Below are positions 1 through 10,614 of a DNA stretch of 64,000 nucleotides, one piece after another. The stretch's first letter is position 1. Every line of letters starts with the position of its first letter. The DNA is taken from NCBI RefSeq assembly GCF_900476215.1, contig NZ_LS483446.1, forward strand, positions 496,001 through 560,000, given 5' to 3'. The notes beneath the pieces were generated by a model. The model ran no database searches, was not told the DNA's origin, and saw only the letters and a program-made list of their open reading frames with translations. Both the position numbers and the translations under genes were made by a program. The DNA comes from Helicobacter mustelae (GTDB lineage: Bacteria > Campylobacterota > Campylobacteria > Campylobacterales > Helicobacteraceae).

Positions 1-81
1 CTTCAAAGCCTCTGTGATGCAGAGTTGCTGCATGATGGTGCCATCTCCATCCATGGTGAAAAAATCTATGGCTTTAGGTAG
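1..81 (+). CDS. birA: Biotin--protein ligase, C-terminal end only (partial)
   Basis: Only the last 26 codons and the TAG stop (79-81) lie in the window. The reading frame runs from base 1 and ends ...GEKIYGFR. A short acidic and glycine-rich C-terminal beta strand of this kind closes BirA in Helicobacter, and birA precedes parA in H. pylori, so the call rests mostly on gene order. BirA attaches biotin to the biotin carrier protein of acetyl-CoA carboxylase. The parA start follows 14 bases later, so the two are probably cotranscribed. The fragment is too short for identification by sequence alone. Confidence 0.6.
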   Translation, partial: LQSLCDAELLHDGAISIHGEKIYGFR

Positions 82-95
82 TTTTGGAGTGTGAA

Positions 96-887
96 ATGGG
101 AGAAATTATTGCCGTTGCAAATCAAAAAGGTGGAGTGGGCAAGACCACTACCGCAGTCAATCTGGCTGCATCCTTGGCACTGGCTGAGAAAAACGTCTTA
201 TTGATTGATTTTGACCCTCAATCCAATGCCACAACAAGTCTTGGTTTCCGTCGCAGTGATATTGAATTTGACATTTATCATGTGTTGATGGGGAGCAAGA
301 ATCTCTCAGAGATTATTTGTGAGACGGAGATGTCCCACATGCATCTAGCGCCCTCTAATATAGGGTTGGTGGGACTGGAGAAAGAATTCTATAAAAAGCC
401 CAGGGGAAGGGAGCTGCTGCTAAAAAGAAGCATTCAAGAAATTGAGAATTTTTATGATTTCATTATCATTGATTCTCCTCCTGCGCTGGGCCCTCTGACC
501 ATCAATGCCCTGAGTGCTGCGCATTCTGTGATTGTACCCATTCAGTGCGAGTTTTTTGCGCTGGAAGGCTTGGCGCAATTGCTTAGCACCATCAAGCTTT
601 TGCAAGAAAACATCAATCCCACGCTAAAAATCAAGGGATTTTTGCCGACCATGTATTCCACGCAAAACAATCTCTCCAAGCAGGTGTTTGCAGATCTTTC
701 CCAGCATTTTAGCGCCAAGTTATTCAAGAATAGCCAGGATCCCGATCAGCCCTATGTGATTATTCCGCGCAGTGTGAAGCTCGCAGAATCCCCGAGCTTT
801 GGGAAGCCTATTTTGCTCTATGATATCAAATCCAATGGCAGCGTTGCCTATCGCAATCTGGCGCAATCCATTTTGTGTAACACATAA
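96..887 (+). CDS. parA: ParA/Soj chromosome-partition ATPase
   Basis: ParA is a Walker-type ATPase that binds DNA non-specifically and moves ParB-parS complexes during chromosome segregation. The 263-residue protein shows the deviant Walker A motif KGGVGKTTTAVNLA near residue 10, the Walker A' region LIDFDPQSNATT near 38 and the Walker B segment FIIIDSPPALG near 115. I chose ATG 96 because GGAG at 86-89 sits 6 bases upstream; an upstream TTG at 84 has no such site and would overlap it. The stop codon overlaps the parB start (TAATG), so the pair is translationally coupled. Length is normal for chromosomal ParA. Confidence 0.96.
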   Translation: MGEIIAVANQKGGVGKTTTAVNLAASLALAEKNVLLIDFDPQSNATTSLGFRRSDIEFDIYHVLMGSKNLSEIICETEMSHMHLAPSNIGLVGLEKEFYKKPRGRELLLKRSIQEIENFYDFIIIDSPPALGPLTINALSAAHSVIVPIQCEFFALEGLAQLLSTIKLLQENINPTLKIKGFLPTMYSTQNNLSKQVFADLSQHFSAKLFKNSQDPDQPYVIIPRSVKLAESPSFGKPILLYDIKSNGSVAYRNLAQSILCNT

Positions 888-1768
888 TGGCAAAGAAGCA
901 ATTAGCCCTAGGCAGGGGCCTTGATGCGATATTAGGAGATGTGGAGCGAGCCTATAGCAATCATCTCAGCGATCACAGTGAGAGGATTATTGATCTTAGT
1001 ATTGATGCCATCGCGCCAAATCCCTTCCAGCCAAGAAAGGTTTTTCAGGAGGAGAGCATCAAGGAGCTCTCTGAATCCATTATTGAGCATGGATTGTTGC
1101 AGCCCATCATCGTCTGTCAAAATGACAAAAAAGACTATATTTTGATAGCAGGTGAGCGCAGATTACGGGCTTGCAAGCTCGCGGGAAAGAATAGCATCCG
1201 CGCTATTGTTGCAGAGATTGATTTGGCTAGACTTGGAGAATTGGCATTGATTGAGAATATTCAGCGTGAAAATCTCAATCCCATTGATCTTGCAAAATCC
1301 TATCAGACATTAATCAGCGAATATGGCATCACACACGAAGCACTCGCCCAAAAGATCAAAAAATCTCGCACTCAGGTGACCAATACACTACGTCTTTTGC
1401 AACTGTTGCCAGAGGTGCAGCAAGCGCTCATTGATGGCAAGATTACACAGGGGCATGCAAAAATGCTCGTAGGCCTTGAGGATGGCGATCAGGAGCTGCT
1501 CTTTCATTCTGTGGAGGGGCAGAAGCTTAGTGTAAGTGACACAGAAAAGATGGTGCAAAATTTCAAAAAAAACAAGCGGGGCAAGGGCATGTCAGATTCT
1601 TCAAAGCCTCTTCAGCTGCAAAAACTACAAGAAATCCTAGGGGAAATGGATCTCAGAGTAAAAATATCCAGACAAAGCCTTATTATTGATTTTCAAAATG
1701 AAAACCAGGTGGAGTTTCTTATTAGGAAGTTACAAAGTAGCAACGTAAATTCAGGTTTTTTTTGTTAG
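887..1768 (+). CDS. parB: ParB/Spo0J chromosome-partition DNA-binding protein
   Basis: ParB binds parS sites near the origin, spreads along DNA as a CTP-dependent clamp and stimulates ParA. Visible features are an N-terminal basic LALGRGLDAILGD segment, the ParB signature NPFQPRKVF around residue 45, the nucleotide-binding GERRLRACKLAG motif near 88, ENIQRENLNPID near 122 and a helix-turn-helix around ALAQKIKKSRTQVTNTLRLL. The C-terminus ends in a predicted dimerisation region. 293 residues is typical. It overlaps parA by one base. No obvious parS palindrome was found in the bases read by eye, so its binding sites probably lie elsewhere. Confidence 0.96.
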   Translation: MAKKQLALGRGLDAILGDVERAYSNHLSDHSERIIDLSIDAIAPNPFQPRKVFQEESIKELSESIIEHGLLQPIIVCQNDKKDYILIAGERRLRACKLAGKNSIRAIVAEIDLARLGELALIENIQRENLNPIDLAKSYQTLISEYGITHEALAQKIKKSRTQVTNTLRLLQLLPEVQQALIDGKITQGHAKMLVGLEDGDQELLFHSVEGQKLSVSDTEKMVQNFKKNKRGKGMSDSSKPLQLQKLQEILGEMDLRVKISRQSLIIDFQNENQVEFLIRKLQSSNVNSGFFC

Positions 1769-1769
1769 A
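1764..1769 (+). promoter_or_regulatory. Possible sigma-80 -10 box for the atp operon
   Basis: TAGAAT follows a T-rich stretch (TTTTTTTTG) at the extreme 3' end of parB, 43 bases before the atpF' start. Helicobacter housekeeping promoters rely mainly on the -10 box and periodic T-tracts, which fits. It would allow the ATP synthase genes to be transcribed independently of birA-parAB. Confidence 0.35.
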
Positions 1770-1811
1770 ATAGCACACAGTCCAAAAAACGAATTTCCTT
1801 AAGGAGAAAAA

Positions 1812-2237
1812 ATGTCTACTCAGATCAGTTTTCATCTGATGAGTTTGGTGTTCATTGTTTTTATGATCACGCTGTATTTGCTGAATATTTGGGTGTTTCA
1901 TCCAATGATTAGCTTCATGCAAAAGCGCAATGAGGCTATTTATCAAGATGCGCAAGAGATTGATGACAGCGAAAGGGAAGTAATCTCTATTCAGAATGAA
2001 ATCGAGAGGCTTATCCATCAGGCCAAGACAGAGGCAAAGCAGATGGTAGAGGATTCTCTCAATGAAGTCAGGGCTGTGCATGATGCAAAGATCGCGAGAT
2101 ATCGTGCAGAGAATCAGGCCAAGATCGAGGAGTTTATGCAGAGGTTAGCTCGGGATAAACAGGTATTAAAGGCTCAGTTATTAGAAAATAAGCAGATGTT
2201 TCAAAGCGCTTTGTCTGCCAAAATCAAAGAAATATAA
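1812..2237 (+). CDS. atpF': ATP synthase Fo subunit b'
   Basis: Second peripheral-stalk subunit of the F1Fo ATP synthase, found in epsilonproteobacteria, cyanobacteria and some others. The 141-residue protein has one N-terminal membrane helix (about residues 10-32) followed by a long charged helix rich in E, K, Q and A that would form the coiled-coil stator with subunit b. AAGGAG lies 6 bases before ATG 1812. It opens the atp operon and is followed after 9 bases by atpF. The paired b' and b genes imply a heterodimeric stalk rather than a b2 homodimer. Confidence 0.9.
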   Translation: MSTQISFHLMSLVFIVFMITLYLLNIWVFHPMISFMQKRNEAIYQDAQEIDDSEREVISIQNEIERLIHQAKTEAKQMVEDSLNEVRAVHDAKIARYRAENQAKIEEFMQRLARDKQVLKAQLLENKQMFQSALSAKIKEI

Positions 2238-2246
2238 GGAGGGAGA

Positions 2247-2765
2247 ATGCGCTTTGTTGTCTTATCGCTTGCATCGCTGTGTGCGCTTTTTGGAGCGTCA
2301 GAGCACCTCTTGGAAGTGGAATTTGCAGACTCGGATTTCATCGCTAGGCTGATAAATTTCGTCATTTTTGTTGCCATTGTTTGGCTTTTGCTCGCCAAAA
2401 GAATGAAGATGTTTTTTGGGGAAAGGAAAAATAAAATTTCTCAAAAGCTCTTAGAAGTGCAGGAGAGATTGAAAGTCGCAAAAAGCAATAAAGAGCAGGC
2501 CCTAAGGAAGTTAGAAGAAGCAAGGGAGAGGGCAAATAAAATCCTGGCGAATGCAAAAAAAGAATCCTACACCATCACTCAAAAAATCGAGCAGCAATCT
2601 AGTGCAGACATCGAAAATATGATGAAGAGCGTAGAGAATCTCATGGAATTTGAACAAAAAAAGATGGAAAAAGAAGTGGTGATGGAAGTGCTTGATGAGG
2701 TCTTTGGGGAAAGCAAAATAAATAGCCAGGAATATGTGAAGATCCTGGAGAAAAAGGTGGTTTGA
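2247..2765 (+). CDS. atpF: ATP synthase Fo subunit b
   Basis: Peripheral-stalk subunit b, 172 residues. The first ~17 residues look like a cleavable signal or extra hydrophobic segment (LSLASLCALFGAS), then a membrane helix at about 34-50 (LINFVIFVAIVWLLLA) leads into a long charged helix. The N-terminal extension is normal for Helicobacter AtpF. GGAGGGAG precedes ATG 2247. The stop overlaps the next start (TGATG), coupling it to atpH. Confidence 0.92.
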   Translation: MRFVVLSLASLCALFGASEHLLEVEFADSDFIARLINFVIFVAIVWLLLAKRMKMFFGERKNKISQKLLEVQERLKVAKSNKEQALRKLEEARERANKILANAKKESYTITQKIEQQSSADIENMMKSVENLMEFEQKKMEKEVVMEVLDEVFGESKINSQEYVKILEKKVV

Positions 2766-3298
2766 TGCTAAGTATGGTTGCGAAAAGATATGTGAAGGCG
2801 ATTTTGCAAACATGGGATTCTTTAAGTGAGCTAGAGGGGCTTTTTGGCAATCTCCAAAGACTAGAGATCGCCTGGCAAAATAGAGAATTTAGAGAAATGA
2901 TGCAAATTCCTTTTTTGGATTTTGCCAAGAAGCGCGAGATTCTTCTCTCCCTCCTAGAGACCCAAGATCAAAAGATGCAAAATTTTTTCAACCTCCTGCT
3001 AGAAAATCGCCGCCTAGAATGCGTGCCTTTTATCTGCAAGGCGCTGCGCAGCCATATCAGTGCGCAGAAAAAGAGTTATGAGGGGGTGATTTATTCCAAA
3101 GAAAATCTCGACCCCCAGATGCTAGAAAATATCCAAAAAAAACTTGAAAATCATCTGAGTGTGGAGTTGACTCTCTATCAAAAAAATATAGACAGAGATG
3201 AGATATCTTTGAATATTCAAGATTTAGGCGTAGAAATTTCTTTTTCTAAAGAAAGATTTTTTAATGATTTGAAATCTCATATTCTTAAAGCAATTTAG
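2765..3298 (+). CDS. atpH: ATP synthase F1 subunit delta
   Basis: Delta (OSCP-type) subunit that fixes the stalk to the top of the F1 head. The 177-residue protein begins MLSMVAKRYVKAI, carries the helical bundle typical of the N-terminal domain and ends in a domain with the conserved pattern ISLNIQDLGVEISFS. ATG 2765 overlaps the atpF stop by one base (TGATG); a TTG one codon earlier is possible but unnecessary. Lies between atpF and atpA in the usual bacterial order. Confidence 0.92.
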   Translation: MLSMVAKRYVKAILQTWDSLSELEGLFGNLQRLEIAWQNREFREMMQIPFLDFAKKREILLSLLETQDQKMQNFFNLLLENRRLECVPFICKALRSHISAQKKSYEGVIYSKENLDPQMLENIQKKLENHLSVELTLYQKNIDRDEISLNIQDLGVEISFSKERFFNDLKSHILKAI

Positions 3299-3316
3299 TT
3301 TCAATAAGGAGTAAAA

Positions 3317-4828
3317 GTGACAAAATTAAAACCAGAAGAGATTAGCGATATTATCAAAGAAAGAATCCAAAATTTTAATGTCGAGGTTGATATTGCGCAA
3401 ACTGGAAAGGTCATTGCCTATGCAGATGGCGTAGCAAAGGTTTATGGAATCCAGGATGTAATGTCCTATGAGATGGTGGAATTTGACACTGGCGACAAGG
3501 GTTTGGCTTCAAATCTAGAGGAAGGAAGTGTGGGGGTTATCGTCCTTGGTTCTGGGAAAAATATTAGGGAAGGAACTTCTGTCAAAAGACTTGGAAAATT
3601 GATGAGGGTACCTGTGGGTGAGGGTGTCGTAGGGCGCGTGATTAATGTTTTGGGTGAACCTCTGGATGGCAAGGGTCCTATCGAGGCTTCAGAATATTGT
3701 TTTGTGGAGCAAAAGGCTCCTGGAATCATGGATAGGAAATCTGTGCATGAACCATTGCAAACAGGTATCAAGGCTATCGATGCGCTTGTGCCAATTGGAA
3801 GGGGGCAAAGAGAGCTTATCATCGGCGATAGGCAGACGGGTAAAACCACTGTAGCAGTTGATACAATCATTAATCAAAAAGGCCAGGGCGTCGTCTGTAT
3901 CTATGTGGCAATCGGACAAAAAGAATCCACCGTAGCTCAAGTTGTTCGTAAGCTCGAGGAACATGGAGCAATGGAATACACTGTAGTCGTCAATGCATCT
4001 GCAGCAGAGTCTTCTGCCATGCAATTCCTCGCTCCCTATACAGGTGTGACAATTGGAGAATACTTCAGAGATCATGCCAAGCATGCCTTGATTATTTATG
4101 ATGATCTTTCCAAGCATGCCGTGGCCTATAGAGAGATGTCCTTGATTTTGAGACGCCCTCCAGGTCGTGAGGCGTTCCCCGGAGATGTTTTTTATATTCA
4201 TTCTAGATTGCTTGAGCGTGCTGCAAAGGTGAGTGATGACAAAGGTGCAGGATCTCTGACGGCATTGCCTATCATCGAAACGCAGGCAGGGGATGTCTCT
4301 GCATACATTCCCACTAATGTTATTTCCATCACAGATGGCCAGATTTTCTTGGAGACAGATCTCTTTTTCTCTGGCATCCGCCCAGCCATCAATGTGGGTC
4401 TTTCTGTTTCACGTGTAGGTGGAGCTGCGCAAATCAAGGCCACCAAGCAAGTAGCAGGTACCCTGCGACTGGATTTAGCGCAATATAGAGAATTGCAGGC
4501 ATTTGCACAATTTGCTTCCGATCTTGATGAGGTAAGTCGCAGGCAGCTAGACCGTGGACAAAGAATGGTGGAAGTGTTGAAGCAGGGGCCCTATTCTCCA
4601 TTGCCCATCGAGAAGCAGATTGTCATCATCTATGCTGGAGCAAAGGGGTTTTTGGATGATGTCCCGGTGAATAAAATCGTGCATTTTGAAAAAGAGCTCT
4701 ATCTCTACATCGAGAATAAGAAGCCTGAGATTTTTGCAACCATTAAAGAAAAAAAGGCTCTAGACACAGAGATAGAAACCGCACTAAAAGCAATCATTGA
4801 AGACTTTAAAATGATCTTTAATGGCTAG
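3317..4828 (+). CDS. atpA: ATP synthase F1 subunit alpha
   Basis: Non-catalytic nucleotide-binding subunit of the F1 hexamer, 503 residues, the expected length. The P-loop [14 protein letters not shown] lies near residue 170, followed by [11 protein letters not shown], and the alpha/beta signature region contains [17 protein letters not shown] near 360 with the arginine that reaches into the neighbouring catalytic site. Start is GTG 3317, supported by AAGGAG at 3307-3312; no better ATG exists nearby. Part of the atpF'FHAGDC operon. Confidence 0.98.
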   Translation: MTKLKPEEISDIIKERIQNFNVEVDIAQTGKVIAYADGVAKVYGIQDVMSYEMVEFDTGDKGLASNLEEGSVGVIVLGSGKNIREGTSVKRLGKLMRVPVGEGVVGRVINVLGEPLDGKGPIEASEYCFVEQKAPGIMDRKSVHEPLQTGIKAIDALVPIGRGQRELIIGDRQTGKTTVAVDTIINQKGQGVVCIYVAIGQKESTVAQVVRKLEEHGAMEYTVVVNASAAESSAMQFLAPYTGVTIGEYFRDHAKHALIIYDDLSKHAVAYREMSLILRRPPGREAFPGDVFYIHSRLLERAAKVSDDKGAGSLTALPIIETQAGDVSAYIPTNVISITDGQIFLETDLFFSGIRPAINVGLSVSRVGGAAQIKATKQVAGTLRLDLAQYRELQAFAQFASDLDEVSRRQLDRGQRMVEVLKQGPYSPLPIEKQIVIIYAGAKGFLDDVPVNKIVHFEKELYLYIENKKPEIFATIKEKKALDTEIETALKAIIEDFKMIFNG

Positions 4829-4836
4829 GAATTGGA

Positions 4837-5736
4837 ATGGGAAATAATTTAAAGGAAATTCGAAAGAAGATTGCAAGTGTACAAAATACACAAAAGACTA
4901 CAAGGGCAATGAAGCTAGTCTCTACTTCAAAGCTAAAAAAAGCAGAAGAAATGGCTAGGCAGTCTAGGCTCTATGCAGAAAAACTCAATGAAATTTTTGA
5001 TGATTTGATTATCAAGTTAAAATCCAGAGGTTTAAATAGTATCAATTCCAAGTATTTTTCCAAATCCAGCCAGAGGGATGTCAAAGTCATAGACATTATT
5101 ACCATCACCTCAGATAAAGGGCTTTGTGGCGGGTTTAATATTGCTACCATCAAAGAGGCTATGCGCTTGAAAAAGGAATATGAGAGTAAGGGCATCACTG
5201 TGCGAATCCGGGGTATTGGAAGGAAGGGGATTGCTTATTTTTCCTTCCATGATATTGAGGTTTTAGACAGGGTGATTGGCTTATCTTCAATGCCTGATTA
5301 TGAAAGATCTGCAGAATTCATTCTGCGAGCCATAGAGGATTTTATCGAAGGTAAGACCGATGAGATCATTTTGCTACATAATGGATTTAAAAATATGCTC
5401 ACCCAAGAGTTGAAATCTAGAGTCCTTGTTCCTTTTGATTTGAGTGCTGTACAAGCTTTAGAAGGACGCGTTCATAATGTCTTCATTGAGCCTGATGATG
5501 AGGAAGATCGGGTGCTAGAGGAGCTTGCAAAAAAATACTTTGAGTACAATATGTATTACTCGCTCATTGATTCTCTTGCCGCAGAGCATGGTGCTAGGAT
5601 GCAGGCGATGGATGCAGCTACAAAGAATGCGGGGGAATTGGTGAGGAGTTTAACCATTTCTTATAACAAAGCGCGACAAGAGGCGATTACTACAGAGCTT
5701 GTAGAAATTAATGCTGGTGTTGAGGCAATGAAATAA
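4837..5736 (+). CDS. atpG: ATP synthase F1 subunit gamma
   Basis: Central rotor shaft of F1, 299 residues. The N-terminal helix [20 protein letters not shown] and the C-terminal helix with [11 protein letters not shown] are the two strands of the coiled coil that rotates inside the alpha3beta3 ring. The Rossmann-like middle contains [12 protein letters not shown]. The ATG lies 8 bases after the atpA stop. Confidence 0.97.
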   Translation: MGNNLKEIRKKIASVQNTQKTTRAMKLVSTSKLKKAEEMARQSRLYAEKLNEIFDDLIIKLKSRGLNSINSKYFSKSSQRDVKVIDIITITSDKGLCGGFNIATIKEAMRLKKEYESKGITVRIRGIGRKGIAYFSFHDIEVLDRVIGLSSMPDYERSAEFILRAIEDFIEGKTDEIILLHNGFKNMLTQELKSRVLVPFDLSAVQALEGRVHNVFIEPDDEEDRVLEELAKKYFEYNMYYSLIDSLAAEHGARMQAMDAATKNAGELVRSLTISYNKARQEAITTELVEINAGVEAMK

Positions 5737-5754
5737 ATCAAGTCAAAATTATAG

Positions 5755-7167
<1,413 letters not shown>

Positions 7168-7176
7168 GAGGAAATC

Positions 7177-7557
7177 ATGGCTTTAACAGTGAATATTATT
7201 GCTCCTTATGGAAAGATTTTCAGCGGTGGTGTCGATGGCATCATTTTGCCCGGAAGCGAAGGGGAATTTGGTGTATTGGAGGGGCATAGTGAGCTGTTTG
7301 CGTTGCTAAAGACTGGGGTCATTGAAATTTCTAGAAATCAGCAAAAGGATTTAATTGCAATCAACTGGGGATATGCAAAGGTTCAGCCAGAAAATGTGGA
7401 TGTTTTAGTGGATGGCGCGGTCTTGATTAGTGATTCCAAGGGAGATATCGCTGGTGCTATAAGCAATGCCCAAAAATTATTAGAAGAGGCCACAACTGAC
7501 AAGGTTGCTTTATCTAGCGTGATGTCAAAAATTGAAAATGTGGCGAAAGGAAAGTAA
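7177..7557 (+). CDS. atpC: ATP synthase F1 subunit epsilon
   Basis: Rotor subunit and regulator of hydrolysis, 126 residues. The N-terminal beta-sandwich carries the typical PGSEGEFGVLEGHS motif around residue 28, and a short helical C-terminus follows. Stop overlaps the next gene by one base (TAATG), so translation of the tolQ-like gene is linked to the ATP synthase operon, an arrangement conserved in H. pylori. Confidence 0.96.
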   Translation: MALTVNIIAPYGKIFSGGVDGIILPGSEGEFGVLEGHSELFALLKTGVIEISRNQQKDLIAINWGYAKVQPENVDVLVDGAVLISDSKGDIAGAISNAQKLLEEATTDKVALSSVMSKIENVAKGK

Positions 7558-8117
7558 TGCTAAGTTTACAGGGTTATTTCTATGACAGCGGCATGGTCAC
7601 TCTCATCGTCTTGCTGTGGCTTTCTTTGTATTTGATTGTTACATTGTGGATCTTCATCTATCGGTTTATGATTTTGAGTAGGATGTATCGGAATCAGCGT
7701 GCCTCTCTTAGCGCAATCGTAAATGGAAAATCCAGAGCACCTAGTGATGTCTTTTTTGAGGGCAAGCATGCTGCTTCAGAGGATTTTTTATTGATTTGGA
7801 AACATAGCATCCTAAGGCAGAGCACAGCGATGCTTTCTTTTTTGAGCATCATTGCGTCCACAGCTCCCTTTATTGGTCTTTTTGGGACAGTGGTGGAGAT
7901 TTTGGATGCCTTTAGTAGACTTGGTGGCAGTGGGCAGATTTCTTTTGATGTCATTGCGCCCATCATTTCCAAAGCCTTGGTAGCAACGGCAGGAGGGATA
8001 CTTGTAGCAATCCCTGCATATTCCTTTTTTTTGATATTAAAGCGCAAGGCATTTGATGTGAATCTTTCCATCCAGATGCAAATTGATGCCATCACAAAGG
8101 GCGGAGCACGTAAGTGA
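7557..8117 (+). CDS. tolQ: TolQ/ExbB-family proton channel subunit
   Basis: Inner membrane proton channel component that energises outer membrane processes together with the next two genes. The 186-residue protein has an N-terminal membrane helix (about 12-36) and two further helices around 100-120 and 140-165, with the MotA/TolQ/ExbB hallmark APFIGLFGTVVEILDAF. The position upstream of tolB-pal argues for TolQ rather than ExbB function, though sequence alone does not separate them. Overlaps tolR by 4 bases. Confidence 0.85.
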   Translation: MLSLQGYFYDSGMVTLIVLLWLSLYLIVTLWIFIYRFMILSRMYRNQRASLSAIVNGKSRAPSDVFFEGKHAASEDFLLIWKHSILRQSTAMLSFLSIIASTAPFIGLFGTVVEILDAFSRLGGSGQISFDVIAPIISKALVATAGGILVAIPAYSFFLILKRKAFDVNLSIQMQIDAITKGGARK

Positions 8118-8515
8118 ATCAGGAATTTATGGACTGGGAGGAAAAGCCAGAGCTCAATATCACTCCCTTGGTGGATATCATGCTTGTTTTATTAGCAATT
8201 TTGATGGTGACAACACCAACTGTCGTCTACAAGGAGCAGATCACACTCCCTCAAGGTAGCAAACAATCCAGAGTTGGCCCAGATGACAAACTAGAGGTGC
8301 GCATGGACATCCACAAAAGAATCTACATCGGGAAAGATATTTTTGATTTAGCCACCTTTCCGGACAATTTCAATCTTTTGGCAGGTCGCTATAATAAAAG
8401 TTCTAACGTCTACATTCGAGCAGACAAGAAATTGCAGTACCAAGATATCATCTTTTTGCTTAAAAGCGTCAAAGAAGCAGGTTTCTCCAAGGTCTCTTTG
8501 GTGACGACAAACTGA
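8114..8515 (+). CDS. tolR: TolR/ExbD-family protein
   Basis: 133-residue partner of TolQ with one N-terminal membrane helix. The segment PLVDIMLVLLAILMVTTP contains the conserved aspartate that takes part in proton flow. A periplasmic domain follows. Start is GTG 8114, within the overlap GTGA of the tolQ stop; no upstream ATG is available, so coupling by reinitiation is likely. Stop overlaps the next ATG (TGATG). Confidence 0.85.
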   Translation: MNQEFMDWEEKPELNITPLVDIMLVLLAILMVTTPTVVYKEQITLPQGSKQSRVGPDDKLEVRMDIHKRIYIGKDIFDLATFPDNFNLLAGRYNKSSNVYIRADKKLQYQDIIFLLKSVKEAGFSKVSLVTTN

Positions 8516-9276
8516 TGTATAGAAGCGCAAGATATTTTTATATTTCTGGGGCACTTGCTTTTTTTATTTATTTTGCACTGTTGTTTTTGATTGTCGCGAC
8601 CATCATCCACCAAAAAAATACAGCCCACTACATCATGAAAAATAACACTAAATTCGATCAAATTGCTATCGATGCATTGATTGAAGACTCCAAGCCGCAG
8701 CCAAAGACCCAAGCTTCCTTCGTAAAAAAAACTGTAGAGAAGTCTCAAGGAGAGCCAAAGTCATTGTCTGATATCAAGGATTTGTTTTCTAAGATCCCGG
8801 ATTGGGAAACAGAAAGCAAGGAGCAACAGCTCAAAAAACAAGAAGATTTGGAGCAAAAAAAGCTTCTAGATCAGGAATTGTTAAAGCAGCAGGAGGCCAT
8901 ACAAAATCTGCAGGCAAATCTAAGCAGCATGAACAAAACCCTCAATGAAATGAAGACAAGCATCGACATTAAGACAGATGTCTTACCCAATCAAGACAAT
9001 GGACTCTATGATGAGTGGATTGCAAAAATTTATAAAATTCTGTATAAAAATTGGTCTTTTGCTTTTTATCAAGATGCCACGGTGAGTGCAATCATCACCA
9101 TCACAAATACAGGACAATTTTCCTATAAAATCCTCAAGTATTCACCATTTGAGGAATATAATAACGGCGTAATTGCGATCTTGGAAAACCTGCGGGATCA
9201 AAAGCTTCCTCCCTATCCTAATGGAAACTTGATCCATATCGAAGTGAATTTTAAGGCAAGGGCAAAAGATGAGTAG
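8515..9276 (+). CDS. tolA: TolA-like energy transducer
   Basis: 253 residues. An N-terminal membrane helix (about 9-31) is followed by a Q/K/E-rich helical linker (about 95-150) and a C-terminal domain (about 165-253) with the pattern of TonB/TolA C-terminal domains (YDEWIAKIYKILYKNW; LPPYPNG). It should link the TolQ-TolR motor to the outer membrane TolB-Pal complex. Sequence divergence is high and the assignment depends on architecture and on the position between tolR and tolB. It overlaps tolB by 8 bases. Confidence 0.75.
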   Translation: MYRSARYFYISGALAFFIYFALLFLIVATIIHQKNTAHYIMKNNTKFDQIAIDALIEDSKPQPKTQASFVKKTVEKSQGEPKSLSDIKDLFSKIPDWETESKEQQLKKQEDLEQKKLLDQELLKQQEAIQNLQANLSSMNKTLNEMKTSIDIKTDVLPNQDNGLYDEWIAKIYKILYKNWSFAFYQDATVSAIITITNTGQFSYKILKYSPFEEYNNGVIAILENLRDQKLPPYPNGNLIHIEVNFKARAKDE

Positions 9277-10525
9277 AATAGTCATTTCTTTTTTGATTTT
9301 TTTTCAAATGCTTTGGTCGGTGGATGCTACCATTGATTTGGTAAAAACTATCCAAAAAACCCCCAGCATACAGGTGACCTATCTGGACAACAAAAATACA
9401 GACTTTGCGCAAGAGATTTATAGGGTTTTGCTCGGGGATCTGCAGGTGACAGGGCATTTTTTGGTGCGAGAGGGATCTAAGGGGAGGAGGAATCCTGATT
9501 ATACGGAATTCATTCAACAAAAAACCGATCTCTACATCAACATAGAAGTGCTCAAAGAAGATGCAAATATCAAAGTCATACTCAAGCTTTTTGATGTAAA
9601 TATGCAAAATCTCGTCCTCAATAAGGCCTATACTCTGGATGATGAAGCGCTCTATCCTTTTGTCGCGCACAAGATTGCCATTGATGCGAATAACTACATT
9701 AAGGCCCCTTCTATCGATTGGATGAAGCGTTATGTTGTACTTTCTGCGAATGTTGGCCCCAGGCGCAATGATATCTTGATTAGCGATTACACGCTGACTT
9801 ATCGCAAGGTCATTCTCAATGACGGCTTGAATGTTTTCCCTAAATGGGCGAACGCGGAGCAGACTGAGATTTATTACACTAAGATTACGAGGGATTTTCC
9901 CATCATTATCAAATACAATATTTACACTGGAATTAGCTCTGAGATCTTGAGAGGTAGGGGGCTTGCCATCGTCTCTAATGTTAGTAAAGATGGAAAAAAA
10001 GCATTGATGACCCTAGCGCCCAATGGAGATCCTGATATCTATTTGTATGACTTTGATACCAAACAGCGTATTCAGATGACAAAATACAGAGGCATTGATG
10101 TTTCAGGGAATTTCATCGACAATGACACAGCAATGATCTTTGTCTCTGATCGTTTAGGTTATCCTAATATCTTCACTAAGAAGCTCCAAGAAAATGCACC
10201 TATTGAGCAGGTAGTGTTTCATGGCAAAAACAATAGTTCCGTCACTGCTTACAATAATTATGTGGTCTATACCAGCAGGGACACTAATAACGAATTTGGA
10301 CAAAACACCTTCAATCTTTATTTGATTTCCATGAAGAGTGATTTCATTAGGAGATTGACGACCAATGGTGTAAATCAAATGCCAAAATTTTCTGCAGATG
10401 GTGGAAGCGTGATGTTTATCAAAAACTCAGGCAAGCAGAGTGCACTGGGGATTATTCGTCTCAATTACAACAAAACCTATCTTTTTCCCTTGAGTAAAAT
10501 TCAAATTCAATCCTTTGATTGGTAG
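9269..10525 (+). CDS. tolB: Tol-Pal system beta-propeller protein TolB
   Basis: Periplasmic protein, 418 residues, with a signal peptide of about 20 residues (hydrophobic ISFLIFFQMLW core). An N-terminal alpha/beta domain is followed by a six-bladed propeller made of TolB/WD40-like repeats such as NGDPDIYLYDF, DRLGYPNIFTK and SADGGSVMFI. TolB bridges the Tol motor and Pal to keep the outer membrane attached during division. ATG 9269 lies inside the end of the preceding gene. Confidence 0.93.
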   Translation: MSRIVISFLIFFQMLWSVDATIDLVKTIQKTPSIQVTYLDNKNTDFAQEIYRVLLGDLQVTGHFLVREGSKGRRNPDYTEFIQQKTDLYINIEVLKEDANIKVILKLFDVNMQNLVLNKAYTLDDEALYPFVAHKIAIDANNYIKAPSIDWMKRYVVLSANVGPRRNDILISDYTLTYRKVILNDGLNVFPKWANAEQTEIYYTKITRDFPIIIKYNIYTGISSEILRGRGLAIVSNVSKDGKKALMTLAPNGDPDIYLYDFDTKQRIQMTKYRGIDVSGNFIDNDTAMIFVSDRLGYPNIFTKKLQENAPIEQVVFHGKNNSSVTAYNNYVVYTSRDTNNEFGQNTFNLYLISMKSDFIRRLTTNGVNQMPKFSADGGSVMFIKNSGKQSALGIIRLNYNKTYLFPLSKIQIQSFDW

Positions 10526-10536
10526 GGTTTTGAGCG

Positions 10537-10575
10537 AGGTTTTTTATTGACTTATTAAGAAAAAAACCTTAGAAT
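10537..10575 (+). promoter_or_regulatory. AGG-T/A-ACC inverted repeat followed by possible pal promoter
   Basis: AGGTTTTTT (10537-10545) and AAAAAAACCT (10560-10569) can pair around a 14-base loop, followed at 10570-10575 by TAGAAT, a possible -10 box 40 bases before the pal start. It may reduce read-through from tolB and restart transcription for the abundant lipoprotein Pal. The T/A-rich stem is weak, so this is tentative. Confidence 0.3.
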
Positions 10576-10614
10576 TCGGGGATGCTTAAGGATACATAAG
10601 GGAAGAGGAGCTGC

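Noticed and set aside
3466-4446. Long minus-strand frames opposite atpA
   Set aside because: Shadows of a highly conserved gene; no start signals.
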